This document shows positions 55,075 to 63,721 of a stretch of DNA of 64,000 nucleotides, in pieces. How positions within the stretch are numbered: position 1 is the first letter of the stretch; every line of letters starts with the position of its first letter. The DNA comes from Variovorax atrisoli 110B. Lineage in GTDB: Bacteria > Pseudomonadota > Gammaproteobacteria > Burkholderiales > Burkholderiaceae_C. A program made the translations under genes and the position numbers. The DNA is taken from NCBI RefSeq assembly GCF_000382045.1, contig NZ_KB907456.1, forward strand, positions 124,001 to 188,000, given 5' to 3'. A model generated the notes under the pieces. It had not been told where the DNA came from. It did no database searches and worked only from the letters and a program-made list of their open reading frames with translations.

Positions 55075-57486
55075 TCAGAACGCGAAATTCGCGGTGATCT
55101 TGGCCGATCGCGGAATGCCCGGCGTGTAGCGGTAGCCGCTCTTGTTGATGGCAGCCACGTAGTCCTTGTTGAACAGGTTGTACACGTTGAGCTGGATGTC
55201 GATGTTCTTGTTGATGCGGTAGGACGCCATCGCATCGAACACCCAGTATGAATCGACGTAAGCCGGCGTACCCACCGCACCGTCGCTGCCGCGCTGCAGC
55301 TTGCCGTTGTAGCGCGCGCCGCCGCCGAGCGTCAGGCCGAACGGGAACTGGTAGGTGGTCCAGAGCGTGAAGGCCTTCTTCGGCGTGTAGGCGAGGGCGG
55401 TCGAGCCGTCCGCCAGCACCGAGGGGCCGCTCAGCACGCGGGTGTTCATGGTGGTGAAGCCCGAACTCACGCCCCAGTTGTCGGTCAGTGCGCCCGACAC
55501 GCCGAGTTCCACGCCCTGCACGCGCTTCTTGCCGGTCTGGAAGTACTGCTGCGTGACCGAGTCCTGCACCACCTCGTTGCTCACGTCCGTGCGATAGAGC
55601 GCGGCCGTCAGGGCGACTCGCTTGTTCATCACGTCCCACTTCGTGCCGAGTTCGTAGGTCTTGGCCTTCTGCGGGAGGAAGTCGGTGCGTCCGGTGCTGT
55701 TGCCGGTGCCGCCGGCAGCCAGCTGGAAGTTGGCGCCGCCGGGCGGCTGCGCAGCGGTGCCGTAGGCCGCGTAGACACTGCTGTTCTCGGTCGGCTTGTA
55801 GACCAGACCGATCTTGCCGGAGAGCAGGTTGTCAGACAGCTTCAGGTTGGTCGGCGTGATCGTCGAGGTCTGAGGACCGTTGCCGCTGCGCGCCAGCGTC
55901 AGGGCGGTGGCGTTGTACGTGGTCGAGTAGTGGTCGTAGCGCAGGCCGGCGGTCAGTTGCCATTGCTCGTTGAACTTCAGCGTGTCGAAGGCGTACAAGC
56001 CGATGGTGTCAGTGCTGCCGTCGGAGCCGGTGCCGTTGGCGATGCGGTTGTAGCCGCTCACGTACGGGTTCGGGTTGTACAGGTTGGCGGCAGGCCACGA
56101 GCCGGCCGCGGCCAGCGTGGTGCCTACGCTCGGGTAGCCCGCGGCGTAGTAGTTGTTGGCGGTCTGCTTCTCGCGGATGAATTCGAGGCCGCCGTTGAAC
56201 GTGTGGCTGATGCTGCCCGTGTTGAACTTGGCCGACACGCTCGTCTGATTGGTGAAGATCGTGTTTTCCTGGTCCTTGTTGGTGGGCAGGTTGCGAGTGA
56301 TCGTCCAGCTCGCAGGGATTGTCGGAATCACCGTGTTCAGGAAGCCCGAGTTCACGGCGGGCAGGGTGCCGTTGTAGATCGGCGTTTTGCCGACCTGCGT
56401 TGCCGTCAGGCCGCCGCCCATGAACGACGTCAGCATGTAGTCCTGCGAGGTCTTGCCGTAGCGCGTGGTGTTGCGGATGGTGATGTCGGGCGTGAGGTCG
56501 TGCTCGATGCGCGCGGTGAACATGTCGGCCGTCACGTTGTCGAAGTCCGAGCTGGTGCCGTAGAAGTTGCTCGAATCCACGCGCGGCGCGTAGTTCAGGT
56601 AGGTGCGGCGGGCCAAGCCGCGGTTGATCGCGGTGGCGTCGGGCGTGCTGTAGCCCGGCAGGCCGATGGTGGGCACGCCGCCGTCCGGAACGTTGTTCTG
56701 CTTGACGTGCAGGTAGTCGAGGAAGATGCGCGTCGGGCTGTTCAGGCCAAGGGCGAGAGAAGGTGCGATCGCCCAGCGCTTGTTCTTGACGAAGTCGCGG
56801 CCGGCCACGCCGCCGTCCTCGCTCACCGCGTTCAGGCGGAAGGCGGCGCCGATGCCATTGGCGCCGCTCAGCGACTTGTTCCAGTCGACGCTGCCGCGCT
56901 TGAAGTCGGCGCTGCCGAAGCTCAGCGAACCCAGGAAGCTGTCTTCGAGCTTGGGTTTCTTGGTGACGAGGTTGATGTAGCCGGTCGGCGAGGTGCGGCC
57001 CACGTCGGTGCCCGAGGGGCCTTTCACGACTTCGACCTGGTCGATGTTGAAGATGTCGCGCGAGACAGAGCCGAGGTCGCGGATTCCGTCGACGAAGATG
57101 GCGCTGGAACTGTCGAAGCCGCGCATGAACACGGCGTCGCCCGTGTTGGTGTTGCCGTTCTCGCCGAGGAAGAAGGTGCCCACGCCGGGGGTGTTGCGCA
57201 GCGCCTCGGTCAGCGTGGTCGCCCCCTGGTCACGAATGATCTGTTCCTTGATGACCTGTATGGTCTGAGGCGTGTTCACCAGCGGAGCGGTGAACTTGGG
57301 ATTGGCCGAGTTGTCGGCCTTGTAGTCGTTGACGGCGGAGTCCTGCACGCGGACTTCGGGCAGGGCGGCGCCGGATTGGGCAAGGGCACCGGGGGCCGCC
57401 ATGGCCATCAGGGTTGCGGCGGCGGCGCCTGAAAGATGTGGAACTGCACGCGAAACGGGGTGTTTGCGGCTCTTGATGTAGGCCAT
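55075..57486 (-). CDS. TonB-dependent siderophore receptor (Fiu/PiuA-like)
   Basis: An 803-residue outer-membrane receptor. Signal peptide to about residue 36 ([11 protein letters not shown]); TonB box near [12 protein letters not shown]; plug domain at about 60-170 ([62 protein letters not shown]); a 22-strand barrel to the terminal Phe (ITANFAF). Similarity to Fiu, plus the adjacent PiuC-type gene, points to monomeric catecholate (dihydroxybenzoate-type) iron complexes. A Fur-like box is 128 bases upstream. Confidence 0.94.
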   Translation of the reverse strand: MAYIKSRKHPVSRAVPHLSGAAAATLMAMAAPGALAQSGAALPEVRVQDSAVNDYKADNSANPKFTAPLVNTPQTIQVIKEQIIRDQGATTLTEALRNTPGVGTFFLGENGNTNTGDAVFMRGFDSSSAIFVDGIRDLGSVSRDIFNIDQVEVVKGPSGTDVGRTSPTGYINLVTKKPKLEDSFLGSLSFGSADFKRGSVDWNKSLSGANGIGAAFRLNAVSEDGGVAGRDFVKNKRWAIAPSLALGLNSPTRIFLDYLHVKQNNVPDGGVPTIGLPGYSTPDATAINRGLARRTYLNYAPRVDSSNFYGTSSDFDNVTADMFTARIEHDLTPDITIRNTTRYGKTSQDYMLTSFMGGGLTATQVGKTPIYNGTLPAVNSGFLNTVIPTIPASWTITRNLPTNKDQENTIFTNQTSVSAKFNTGSISHTFNGGLEFIREKQTANNYYAAGYPSVGTTLAAAGSWPAANLYNPNPYVSGYNRIANGTGSDGSTDTIGLYAFDTLKFNEQWQLTAGLRYDHYSTTYNATALTLARSGNGPQTSTITPTNLKLSDNLLSGKIGLVYKPTENSSVYAAYGTAAQPPGGANFQLAAGGTGNSTGRTDFLPQKAKTYELGTKWDVMNKRVALTAALYRTDVSNEVVQDSVTQQYFQTGKKRVQGVELGVSGALTDNWGVSSGFTTMNTRVLSGPSVLADGSTALAYTPKKAFTLWTTYQFPFGLTLGGGARYNGKLQRGSDGAVGTPAYVDSYWVFDAMASYRINKNIDIQLNVYNLFNKDYVAAINKSGYRYTPGIPRSAKITANFAF

Positions 57487-57613
57487 GAAGTTTTCTCCGA
57501 AAAGGGCGGGCGTCAGGACTCGACTGGCGATGTCCGGACGACCTGGATTCCTTGGAGAAACGCGAGGGGGGACTGGCTGGGTGAGTCGATCTGCGGGTTG
57601 TGCGCGGATCGCT

Positions 57614-57632
57614 GCAAATGATATTGGTTCTC
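57614..57632. promoter_or_regulatory. Fur-like box before the siderophore receptor
   Basis: GCAAATGATATTGGTTCTC matches the Fur consensus at 13 of 19 positions by my count. It is upstream of the receptor ATG within the 236-base gap 57487-57722, in which I see nothing else. Confidence 0.6.
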
Positions 57633-57722
57633 AATACTAAAACTGACACCCAAGCGAAACTAAGTCGAAAGTTGTGTCAGTTTCGTTGCGGTCCAGCAAC
57701 GCGATCGACGCAGCAGCTTTAT

Positions 57723-59087
57723 CTAGTAGACGTCTCGCCGATAGCGGCCGCTGGCCGCCAGCTCGGTGATCTGCGCCTCGCCCGCGATCTGGCGCAACGC
57801 CGCGTCCACGCCCGAAGCCATTCCTTGAAGGCTGCCGCAGACGTAGATGGCAGCGCCGTCGTGCAGCCACTGCAGCAGCGTGTCAGCCGATTGCAGCAGC
57901 CGGTGCTGCACGTAGAAGCGATCGGCCTGGTCGCGTGAGAACACCATGTCCAGACGCTTGAGTACTCCACCGACCTGCCATGCCTCGATCTCCTTGCGAT
58001 AGAGGAAGTCGTGCGCGGCCTGGCGCTCGCCGAACACCAGCCAGTTGTCGTGCCTGCCCATGGCTGCACGCGTGCGAAGGTGCGCGCGCAGCCCGGCGAT
58101 GCCTGTGCCGTTGCCGATGAGAACCAGCGGCCGTGATTCATTGCCGTCGAGGCGGAAGCCCCGGTGCTCCCGCACGCGCAGCGCCACCGTGTCGCCCACG
58201 CCCAGGGTGGACGTGAGCAGTCCCGAGGCTGCGCCCAGTGTGCCGTCCGGATGCCGCTCCTGCCGCACGAGCAACTGCAGCTCGCCGTCGGCATGCACCG
58301 AGGCGATGGAGTAGTCGCGCGGGCGTTTCGGATCGCTGGCGACGATCACCTGCGCAAGATCGCCCGACGCCCAATACGGCAGCGCTCCGCCGGCCTGAGG
58401 CACCAGCCCGAGATGGAAGACGGGCCAGCCTGCGCTGCCCGGGTTGAGATGCTCGCGCGAGACGAGCCGCCATGGAGTGAAGACCGCGCCTTCGGCATCG
58501 CCTGTGGATCCGGGCGCGTCGCCCCAATGCGCGTGCCATGCGGCCAGCGCTGCCGGGTCGTTGTTGTCGACCTCGATGCGATCGAATTCGCGCCTGGCGC
58601 CCGCGGCCTGCAGCCATTCGTCGAGCGCACGACCGAAGCCGCAGAAGTTGGCGTACTGGCGGTCGCCCAGTGCCAAGACGGCGTAGCTCAGTGAAGGCAG
58701 GCTCGGCGACGAGTCCATCATCCGCTCGACGAACACGCTGGCGCCGTCCGGGGCATCGCCTTCGCCATAGGTGCTCGCGATGAAGAGCGCGCGGGAGGCG
58801 ATTGCCAGAGCCGCCCCATCGAGCGCGTTCAGTTCCATCACGCGCGCCGGCGTATTCGCCGCACTCAGCTGCCGAGCGGTCTGCCATGCGATGGACTCGG
58901 CCTGGCCCGTCTGGCTGGCGAACAGCACGAGAACCGGGGCTTCGTCGCTGCCCGCCGATAGCTCTGCCGAGTCGCGCGCGGCCTCGGCCTTGCGTCTGCG
59001 CTCGCGCAGGTAGATCGATGCACAGAGCGCTGCATACGCCGCGACGGTGGAACCCGCGCCCAGTGCGCGCCAGGCGAAGTCGTTCAT
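57723..59087 (-). CDS. Membrane-anchored diflavin reductase (flavodoxin + FNR domains)
   Basis: A 454-residue protein. An N-terminal helix (about 10-28) is followed by Arg-rich RERRRK, placing the catalytic part in the cytoplasm. The flavodoxin-like domain spans about 50-185 (FMN loops SQTGQAES, STYGEGD, LGDRQYANFCGFG). The ferredoxin-reductase part has the FAD motif DYSIAS and the NADP motif GNGTGIAGLRAHL, ending in an aromatic Tyr. It is CysJ-like but shorter and anchored. It overlaps apbE by four bases and is the last gene of the PepSY / DUF2271 / DUF4198 / ApbE operon. I infer it supplies NADPH electrons to the membrane PepSY protein. Confidence 0.88.
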   Translation of the reverse strand: MNDFAWRALGAGSTVAAYAALCASIYLRERRRKAEAARDSAELSAGSDEAPVLVLFASQTGQAESIAWQTARQLSAANTPARVMELNALDGAALAIASRALFIASTYGEGDAPDGASVFVERMMDSSPSLPSLSYAVLALGDRQYANFCGFGRALDEWLQAAGARREFDRIEVDNNDPAALAAWHAHWGDAPGSTGDAEGAVFTPWRLVSREHLNPGSAGWPVFHLGLVPQAGGALPYWASGDLAQVIVASDPKRPRDYSIASVHADGELQLLVRQERHPDGTLGAASGLLTSTLGVGDTVALRVREHRGFRLDGNESRPLVLIGNGTGIAGLRAHLRTRAAMGRHDNWLVFGERQAAHDFLYRKEIEAWQVGGVLKRLDMVFSRDQADRFYVQHRLLQSADTLLQWLHDGAAIYVCGSLQGMASGVDAALRQIAGEAQITELAASGRYRRDVY

Positions 59088-60088
59088 GTTCCAGCCGCTG
59101 CGGGCCAGGCGCGTGTGGTCTTCGCCTCTGGCGCGGGATCGCCATGGCTCACGAACAGCGCGGCGATGTCGTGCTGCTGCGCGAAGTCGAATCCTTCTTC
59201 CGGCCCGAGCACCGTCAGCACCGTGGCCAGCGCGTCGGCCTGCATGCACTCCGCGTGAAGCACGGTGACGCTGGCCAGCGGGTGCGCTACCGGCTCTCCC
59301 GTTCGCGGATCGATGGTGTGCGACCAGTGGCGTCCCTCATGCGAGCGTCGATGCCATCGGTCGCCCGAGGTCGCGATGGCCATGTCCGCGAGCGCCACAC
59401 GGCGCGCACCGGAAGGATCGCCGTCGACGAGCACTTGCCAGGGTTGTCCTCCAGGGCGTTTCCCGATGCCTCGCAGTTCTCCGCCGACTTCGAGAAGCGC
59501 ATCGGCGATGCCCAATGCACGCAGGGCGTCGATGCCGTGGTCCACCGCGAATCCCTTCGCGATGCCCGAGAGATCGAGCGTTGCGCCTCCAGGCTGCAGG
59601 AGCGAGCCTTCCGCCTCATCGAACGCAAGCCGGGACCAGCCGACGCGCCCGCGCGCCTCGGCCAGCGCGGCCTCGCCGGGCAGACCGGCCTGCTCCGCTT
59701 CCGGCCCGAAGCCCCAGCACGCGACCAGCGGACCCACGCTCGGGTCGATCGCGCCGCCGCTTGCCGCTGCCCACCGGAAAGCGCATCGCATCACCGTGGC
59801 GAATTCCGCCGGCAGCACATGGCGCGACCCGGCCTGAGCCTGGTTGAACCGGCTGATGTCCGAGTCCGGCTCCCAGTGGCTCATCTGCGCGATCACGCGA
59901 TCGAGCGCCGATTCGAGGGCCGCTCGGACTTGCGCGAGCGGCAGCATCCGCGGGTTGTCGAAACGCAGCGACCAGGTGGTGCCCATGGTCTGGCCGCCCA
60001 ACTGCTGCAGCGTCGCCGGATCGGCGGGGCGGGGTACTGCCGCGTTGGCATAGCCGCCAGCGCGCCAGGTGCTGAACGAAAGGCCCAA
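59084..60088 (-). CDS. apbE: FAD:protein FMN transferase (ApbE)
   Basis: A protein of up to 334 residues. ApbE moves FMN from FAD onto a Thr/Ser of exported proteins carrying a D-x2-[ST]-G-A-[ST] motif. Visible signatures: MGTTWSLRF, VACWGFGP, DLSGIAKGFAVDHGID, and SGDRWHRR ... TIDPRTGEPV. The only start in the open frame before the core is TTG at 60088; the N terminus is not a clear signal peptide, so export is unresolved. The DUF2271 product two genes upstream has exactly such a motif (Thr105), making it the obvious target. Confidence 0.92.
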   Translation of the reverse strand: MGLSFSTWRAGGYANAAVPRPADPATLQQLGGQTMGTTWSLRFDNPRMLPLAQVRAALESALDRVIAQMSHWEPDSDISRFNQAQAGSRHVLPAEFATVMRCAFRWAAASGGAIDPSVGPLVACWGFGPEAEQAGLPGEAALAEARGRVGWSRLAFDEAEGSLLQPGGATLDLSGIAKGFAVDHGIDALRALGIADALLEVGGELRGIGKRPGGQPWQVLVDGDPSGARRVALADMAIATSGDRWHRRSHEGRHWSHTIDPRTGEPVAHPLASVTVLHAECMQADALATVLTVLGPEEGFDFAQQHDIAALFVSHGDPAPEAKTTRAWPAAAGT

Positions 60089-60124
60089 GAGAAAGTCCGC
60101 TCTACCAGCGTGGATGTGGCCGCC

Positions 60125-60934
60125 TCAGGGCATCACTTCGAGCGTCGCCGCGTAGCTCAGGCGGCGTTCCTTGGCCTGCGGCACCGTGGTCTTGTTGTCC
60201 TTGGTGCTGGCATCGAGCCAGTACATGCCGGCGCTCGGCCAGGTCACGCTGAACTGGCCCTTGTCGTCGGTCTTGAGCTTGATCTCCTCGAGCTTGTCGC
60301 GGTACTGCGTGTTGCCGGCCGTCACCGTCACTTCGAGCCCCTTGGCGGGTTGGCCGTCGAGGTTCAGCGTGAAGGTGGCCTTCTCGCCCTTGACCAGGTC
60401 GGTCGGGCTGCCGGCGGCGATCAGCTCCAGGCCCTGACCGACCGGCTTGAGCGCGGAAGGCTTGCCGACTGTCACGAAGGTCTCGATGCGACCCGACGAC
60501 TGGGTGATGGTCACGTCCTGCGCATCGGCAGGAATCTCCTTGCCGATGGTCTCGGCCGTGCCGCGTGCGCGCTTTGTCTGGCCCGTGGCCTTGTCCTTCC
60601 AGCTCGCGAAGGCGCCGGCGTTGATGACGGCGATGCGATAGGTGCCCGCCTGCGCCACGTTCACGTCGAACACGTTGCGCAGCTTGAGCTTGGCCTCGGT
60701 CTCCGGCTTGACGGCGCTGCCGTCGGGAGCGGTGATCTGCAGGCCGTCCAGCCGCAGCGGCGCGTGGTTGGCGACGAACAGGTCGTTGGACACGGCGGCA
60801 TCGACCGTCACAGTGTCCGCCTTCGAGAACACGGTGGACGAGGGCAGAAGCCAAGCGTTGTGTGCCTGCGCGAGCGTTGCGGCCGCCGACAGGGCGATGG
60901 AGAGGGAGGCGAGGCGAAGATTGAAGCGGGTCAT
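60125..60934 (-). CDS. DUF4198 domain periplasmic protein
   Basis: A 269-residue secreted protein. Signal peptide 1-23 (LASLSIALSAAATLAQA), then HNAWLLPSSTVF, the typical start of mature DUF4198 proteins, and two beta-sandwich-like domains, the second resembling a carboxypeptidase-regulatory/Ig fold (KGLEVTVTAGNTQYRDKLEEIKLKTDDKGQF). The N-terminal His of the mature protein is often a metal ligand in such proteins. The family occurs with metal uptake and with ApbE/PepSY clusters; no activity is known. It starts 47 bases after DUF2271. Confidence 0.85.
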   Translation of the reverse strand: MTRFNLRLASLSIALSAAATLAQAHNAWLLPSSTVFSKADTVTVDAAVSNDLFVANHAPLRLDGLQITAPDGSAVKPETEAKLKLRNVFDVNVAQAGTYRIAVINAGAFASWKDKATGQTKRARGTAETIGKEIPADAQDVTITQSSGRIETFVTVGKPSALKPVGQGLELIAAGSPTDLVKGEKATFTLNLDGQPAKGLEVTVTAGNTQYRDKLEEIKLKTDDKGQFSVTWPSAGMYWLDASTKDNKTTVPQAKERRLSYAATLEVMP

Positions 60935-60980
60935 GACGGTTCCTGTGTGATGTGGCGGGCGGGTCTTCAAGGCAGGGAGA

Positions 60981-61514
60981 TCAGGGTTTGAGCTCGAGCC
61001 GGATCTCGCCAAGTTCTTCCTTGCCCGTCGCGGTCGGCTGCGCCGCTGCGGTCGGCGGCCACTGGAAGGGAATGCTCACGACTTCGCGGCCGCCGACTTC
61101 GCGTGCGGCCTCCACCACCAGCTTGTAGGCGCCAGGGGCGAGCTTGGGCATCGGGGCCGTGCCTTCCGTGAAGCTCAGCTGGTGCTTGCCGGCGGGCCTG
61201 GTCGCGCCCGTGACGCCGTCGACCGGCACCGAGAGCTCGCGGCCGCCGCGGCGCCACCACTGGCGCATGTCCTTCAGCCACTTGGTGCCTTCGCCCTCGG
61301 GGTTGTTGGTCTTGGTGCGCACGTCGTACCAGACCGCCAGCGTGCCGGCGTTGGTGTTGTCGGCACGCTCGATCCAGGTCGCCACGTAGGGGCGGTGGTA
61401 CTCGGAGACGTTCAGCCGCGGAATCTCGATGTTGACGGCCAGCCCCGACGCGAAGGCCGGAGCCGCGAACAGCGCCGACATGGCCAGCGGCGCGAGTGAG
61501 TAGCGAACGTGCAC
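60981..61514 (-). CDS. DUF2271 periplasmic protein with flavinylation motif
   Basis: A 177-residue secreted protein. GTG start at 61514 with AAAGAGG six bases upstream; signal peptide ends near AFASG (residue 24). The motif D99-G-V-T-G-A-T105 (61200-61220) fits the ApbE target pattern D-x2-[ST]-G-A-T, with FMN expected on Thr105. The surrounding WWRRGGRELSVPV and KHQLSF are family-typical. With ApbE two genes away, this is very probably a periplasmic FMN electron carrier. The neighbours upstream and downstream are the PepSY membrane protein and DUF4198. Confidence 0.85.
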   Translation of the reverse strand: MHVRYSLAPLAMSALFAAPAFASGLAVNIEIPRLNVSEYHRPYVATWIERADNTNAGTLAVWYDVRTKTNNPEGEGTKWLKDMRQWWRRGGRELSVPVDGVTGATRPAGKHQLSFTEGTAPMPKLAPGAYKLVVEAAREVGGREVVSIPFQWPPTAAAQPTATGKEELGEIRLELKP

Positions 61515-61567
61515 TTGGAACCTCTTTCCTGGATCCGTACGGATCGATTGATTGGTTGATGACGAAA

Positions 61568-62215
61568 TCAGTGGATGAACAGCAGCGCGAGCAGCACCGG
61601 CACGACCAGCCCCATGCCGACCATCGGCCAGGTGAAAGGCCGGTTGCCCGCATGCATCTTGAGAATGAAGAGCCCGGTGATCGAGAAGACCAGGGCGGCG
61701 CCCGCGAAGATGTCGATGAACCAGCTCCATGCGGCGCCGGTGTTGCGGCCCTTGTGGAGATCGTTGAAGTAGGAGAGCCAGCCGCGGTCGGTGCGCTCGT
61801 ATTCGATTTCGCCGTCGGCCAGGCTCAGGCGCAGCCAGGCGTCGCCACCGGGGCGGGGCAGCGAGAGATAGATTTCGTCGTCGGACCACTCGGCTTCCCG
61901 GCCGGCGGTGGAGATGTCCCAGTGCTTCTGCACCCAAGCCTGGAGTTCGGCAGGCAGGGGGGCCTTGCCCTTGAGGGCCTTCGCTGCGGGCAGCTGCTTT
62001 TCGAGGCGGGCGCGCAGCGCCTCGTCGATGGAGCCGTTCAGCCTGGTGACGACCGGCCTGGCCTCGATCTGGCTGGCGTGGTTGAGGGTGAATCCCGTCA
62101 CGCTGAACAGGATCATCCCGATGAGACAGATGGCCGAACTGACCCAATGCCATTCGTGCAGGGTCTTGAGCCAATAGGCGCGTCGGCGGTTGTCGGGGCG
62201 GGCGGCGGCAGTCAT
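61568..62215 (-). CDS. PepSY-associated membrane protein
   Basis: A 215-residue protein with three membrane helices: about 25-46, 163-187 and 194-215. The loop between helices 1 and 2 (about 47-160) is a PepSY-like periplasmic domain. Histidines flank the helices: His20, His23 (HEWHW), His46 (TLNH), His154 (DLHKG) and His188 (KMH). This is the pattern seen in PepSY_TM proteins thought to bind haem b and carry electrons across the membrane. It is the first gene of the five-gene set and has a Fur-like box at 62239-62257, just upstream of its ATG. Confidence 0.88.
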   Translation of the reverse strand: MTAAARPDNRRRAYWLKTLHEWHWVSSAICLIGMILFSVTGFTLNHASQIEARPVVTRLNGSIDEALRARLEKQLPAAKALKGKAPLPAELQAWVQKHWDISTAGREAEWSDDEIYLSLPRPGGDAWLRLSLADGEIEYERTDRGWLSYFNDLHKGRNTGAAWSWFIDIFAGAALVFSITGLFILKMHAGNRPFTWPMVGMGLVVPVLLALLFIH

Positions 62216-62238
62216 CAGAAGGCGCGGATTCTATCCGT

Positions 62239-62257
62239 GCGAATGAGAATGACTGTT
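62239..62257. promoter_or_regulatory. Fur-like box before the PepSY/ApbE operon
   Basis: GCGAATGAGAATGACTGTT matches Fur at 12 of 19 positions by my count and continues into TTATTC (62256-62261), giving two direct and one inverted hexamer. It lies 23 bases before the ATG. Confidence 0.55.
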
Positions 62258-62287
62258 ATTCGTGGTCGGTTAAGTTACGTAAAGCAA

Positions 62288-62314
62288 TAAAAAAACGGGA
62301 CCGAAGTCCCGTTT
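62288..62314 (-). terminator. Intrinsic terminator after bacterioferritin
   Basis: Nine-pair stem AAACGGGAC/GTCCCGTTT with a CGAA loop; followed on the minus strand by a T-run. It is 23 bases past the bfr stop. Confidence 0.9.
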
Positions 62315-62337
62315 GTCGATAAGGAGCAGGCCCTGCC

Positions 62338-62814
62338 TTATTCGAGTTCGCCCATCTGCGACTGCAGGTAGTTCTGCAGGCCGACCTTGTCGATCAGGTC
62401 GATCTGCGTCTCGAGGAAGTCGATGTGCTCTTCCGTATCGTCCAGGATCTCCTGCAGCAGGTCGCGAGAGACGTAGTCGCGCACCGATTCGCAATGCGCG
62501 ATGCCGTCCTTGATGGTGGACTGCGCACCGGTTTCGGCGCCGAGGTCGCAGCGCAGCAGCTCGGGCACGTCTTCGCCGATGTTCAGCTTGCCGAGGTCCT
62601 GCAGGTTCGGCAGGCCGTCGAGCATGAAGATGCGGTCCATGAGCTTGTCGGCGTGCTTCATCTCGCCGATCGATTCCTCGTATTCCTTCTTCGCGAGCTT
62701 GTCCAGGCCCCAGTGCTTGAGCATGCGGTAGTGCAGGAAGTACTGGTTGATTGCGGTCAGCTCGTTCTTGAGCTGGGCCTGCAGATGTTCGATGACTTTC
62801 GGGTCGCCCTTCAT
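62338..62814 (-). CDS. bfr: Bacterioferritin
   Basis: A 158-residue, four-helix iron-storage subunit. Ferroxidase ligands are visible: Glu18 in [14 protein letters not shown], Glu51 and His54 in IGEMKHAD, and Glu/His in [11 protein letters not shown]; the Met of EMKHAD is the usual haem ligand. The 24-mer stores ferric iron; Bfd (53913-54185) would mobilise it. Start is the ATG at 62814; the longer frame is leader. It is divergent from ahpC. Confidence 0.96.
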   Translation of the reverse strand: MKGDPKVIEHLQAQLKNELTAINQYFLHYRMLKHWGLDKLAKKEYEESIGEMKHADKLMDRIFMLDGLPNLQDLGKLNIGEDVPELLRCDLGAETGAQSTIKDGIAHCESVRDYVSRDLLQEILDDTEEHIDFLETQIDLIDKVGLQNYLQSQMGELE

Positions 62815-62984
62815 GGTTTTTTCCTTGTTCTGAAAGCGGTGATTGTCAGAGGTGCAAACGCGCGCTTGCAAGCAATCCCATGCAATGTCGGTCTGCATGC
62901 GTGTGATGGTGATACACGTTCGTATTGATGCTTCTCGCCCATGTGTCGCAGCCATCGAAAACATAGCGACTTCCAATGCTTTCA

Positions 62985-63026
62985 ATAGCTGATTGCTATC
63001 AATCTAGATGAATTGGTAGTTATACT
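62985..63026 (+). promoter_or_regulatory. ahpC promoter with OxyR-like site
   Basis: ATAGCTGATTGCTAT (62985-62999) is a perfect ATAG-N7-CTAT OxyR half-site; seven bases on, a degenerate second half (GATG-N7-AGTT) follows. The -10 TATACT is at 63021-63026, with no good -35, as expected for an activator-dependent promoter. Confidence 0.6.
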
Positions 63027-63071
63027 CATGTCTCGCACTTTTTGTCCAACCGCAGCATCCAAGGAATCAAC

Positions 63072-63635
63072 ATGTCCCTGATCAACACCCAAGTCCAGCC
63101 CTTCAAGACCCAGGCCTACCTCAACGGCAAGTTCATCGATGTGTCCGACGAGACGCTCAAGGGCAAGTGGTCCGTGCTGATCTTCATGCCGGCGGCATTC
63201 ACCTTCAACTGCCCGACCGAAGTCGAAGACGCTGCTGAACACTACCCCGAGTTCCAGAAGCTGGGTGCCGAGGTCTACATCGTGACCACCGACACGCACT
63301 TCTCGCACAAGGTCTGGCACGACACCTCGCCGGCCGTCGGCAAGGCCAAGTTCCCGCTGGTCGGCGACCCGACCCACACGCTGACCAACGCTTTCGGCGT
63401 GCACATCCCCGAAGAAGGCCTGGCACTGCGCGGCACCTTCGTGATCAACCCCGAAGGCATCATCAAGACCGCCGAAGTGCACTCCAACGAGATCGCCCGC
63501 GACGTGAAGGAAACGCTGCGCAAGCTGAAGGCAGCCGTCTACACCGCCGCTCACCCGAACGAAGTGTGCCCGGCCAAGTGGAATGAAGGCGACAAGACGA
63601 TCGCTCCGTCGCTGGACCTCGTCGGCAAGATCTAA
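63072..63635 (+). CDS. ahpC: Alkyl hydroperoxide reductase subunit C (2-Cys peroxiredoxin)
   Basis: A 187-residue peroxiredoxin. The peroxidatic Cys is Cys47 in FTFNCPTEVED and the resolving Cys is Cys166 in NEVCPAKW. It reduces peroxides using AhpF. AAGGAAT lies before the ATG at 63072. A hairpin sits before ahpF, which may reduce ahpF relative to ahpC. Confidence 0.97.
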   Translation: MSLINTQVQPFKTQAYLNGKFIDVSDETLKGKWSVLIFMPAAFTFNCPTEVEDAAEHYPEFQKLGAEVYIVTTDTHFSHKVWHDTSPAVGKAKFPLVGDPTHTLTNAFGVHIPEEGLALRGTFVINPEGIIKTAEVHSNEIARDVKETLRKLKAAVYTAAHPNEVCPAKWNEGDKTIAPSLDLVGKI

Positions 63636-63646
63636 GCGCCCTGCGA

Positions 63647-63678
63647 AGGCCCGGCGCCCGCGAGGCCCCGGGCTTTTT
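63647..63678 (+). terminator. Hairpin/attenuator between ahpC and ahpF
   Basis: Stem GCCCGG/CCGGGC around a GC-rich loop, followed by five T, 12 bases past the ahpC stop. Confidence 0.65.
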
Positions 63679-63689
63679 CGGCCCCCGTT

Positions 63690-63706
63690 GATAGTTTTAC
63701 GTTATC
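63690..63706. promoter_or_regulatory. Second OxyR-like dyad before ahpF
   Basis: GATAGTTTTACGTTATC: GATAG-N7-TTATC, one mismatch from an OxyR half-site, located 15 bases before the ahpF ATG. Confidence 0.4.
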
Positions 63707-63721
63707 GAAAGAGAGTCCCTC

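Noticed and set aside
55930-57432. 500-codon plus-strand frame opposite the siderophore receptor
   Set aside because: Antisense shadow of a gene with clear receptor motifs.
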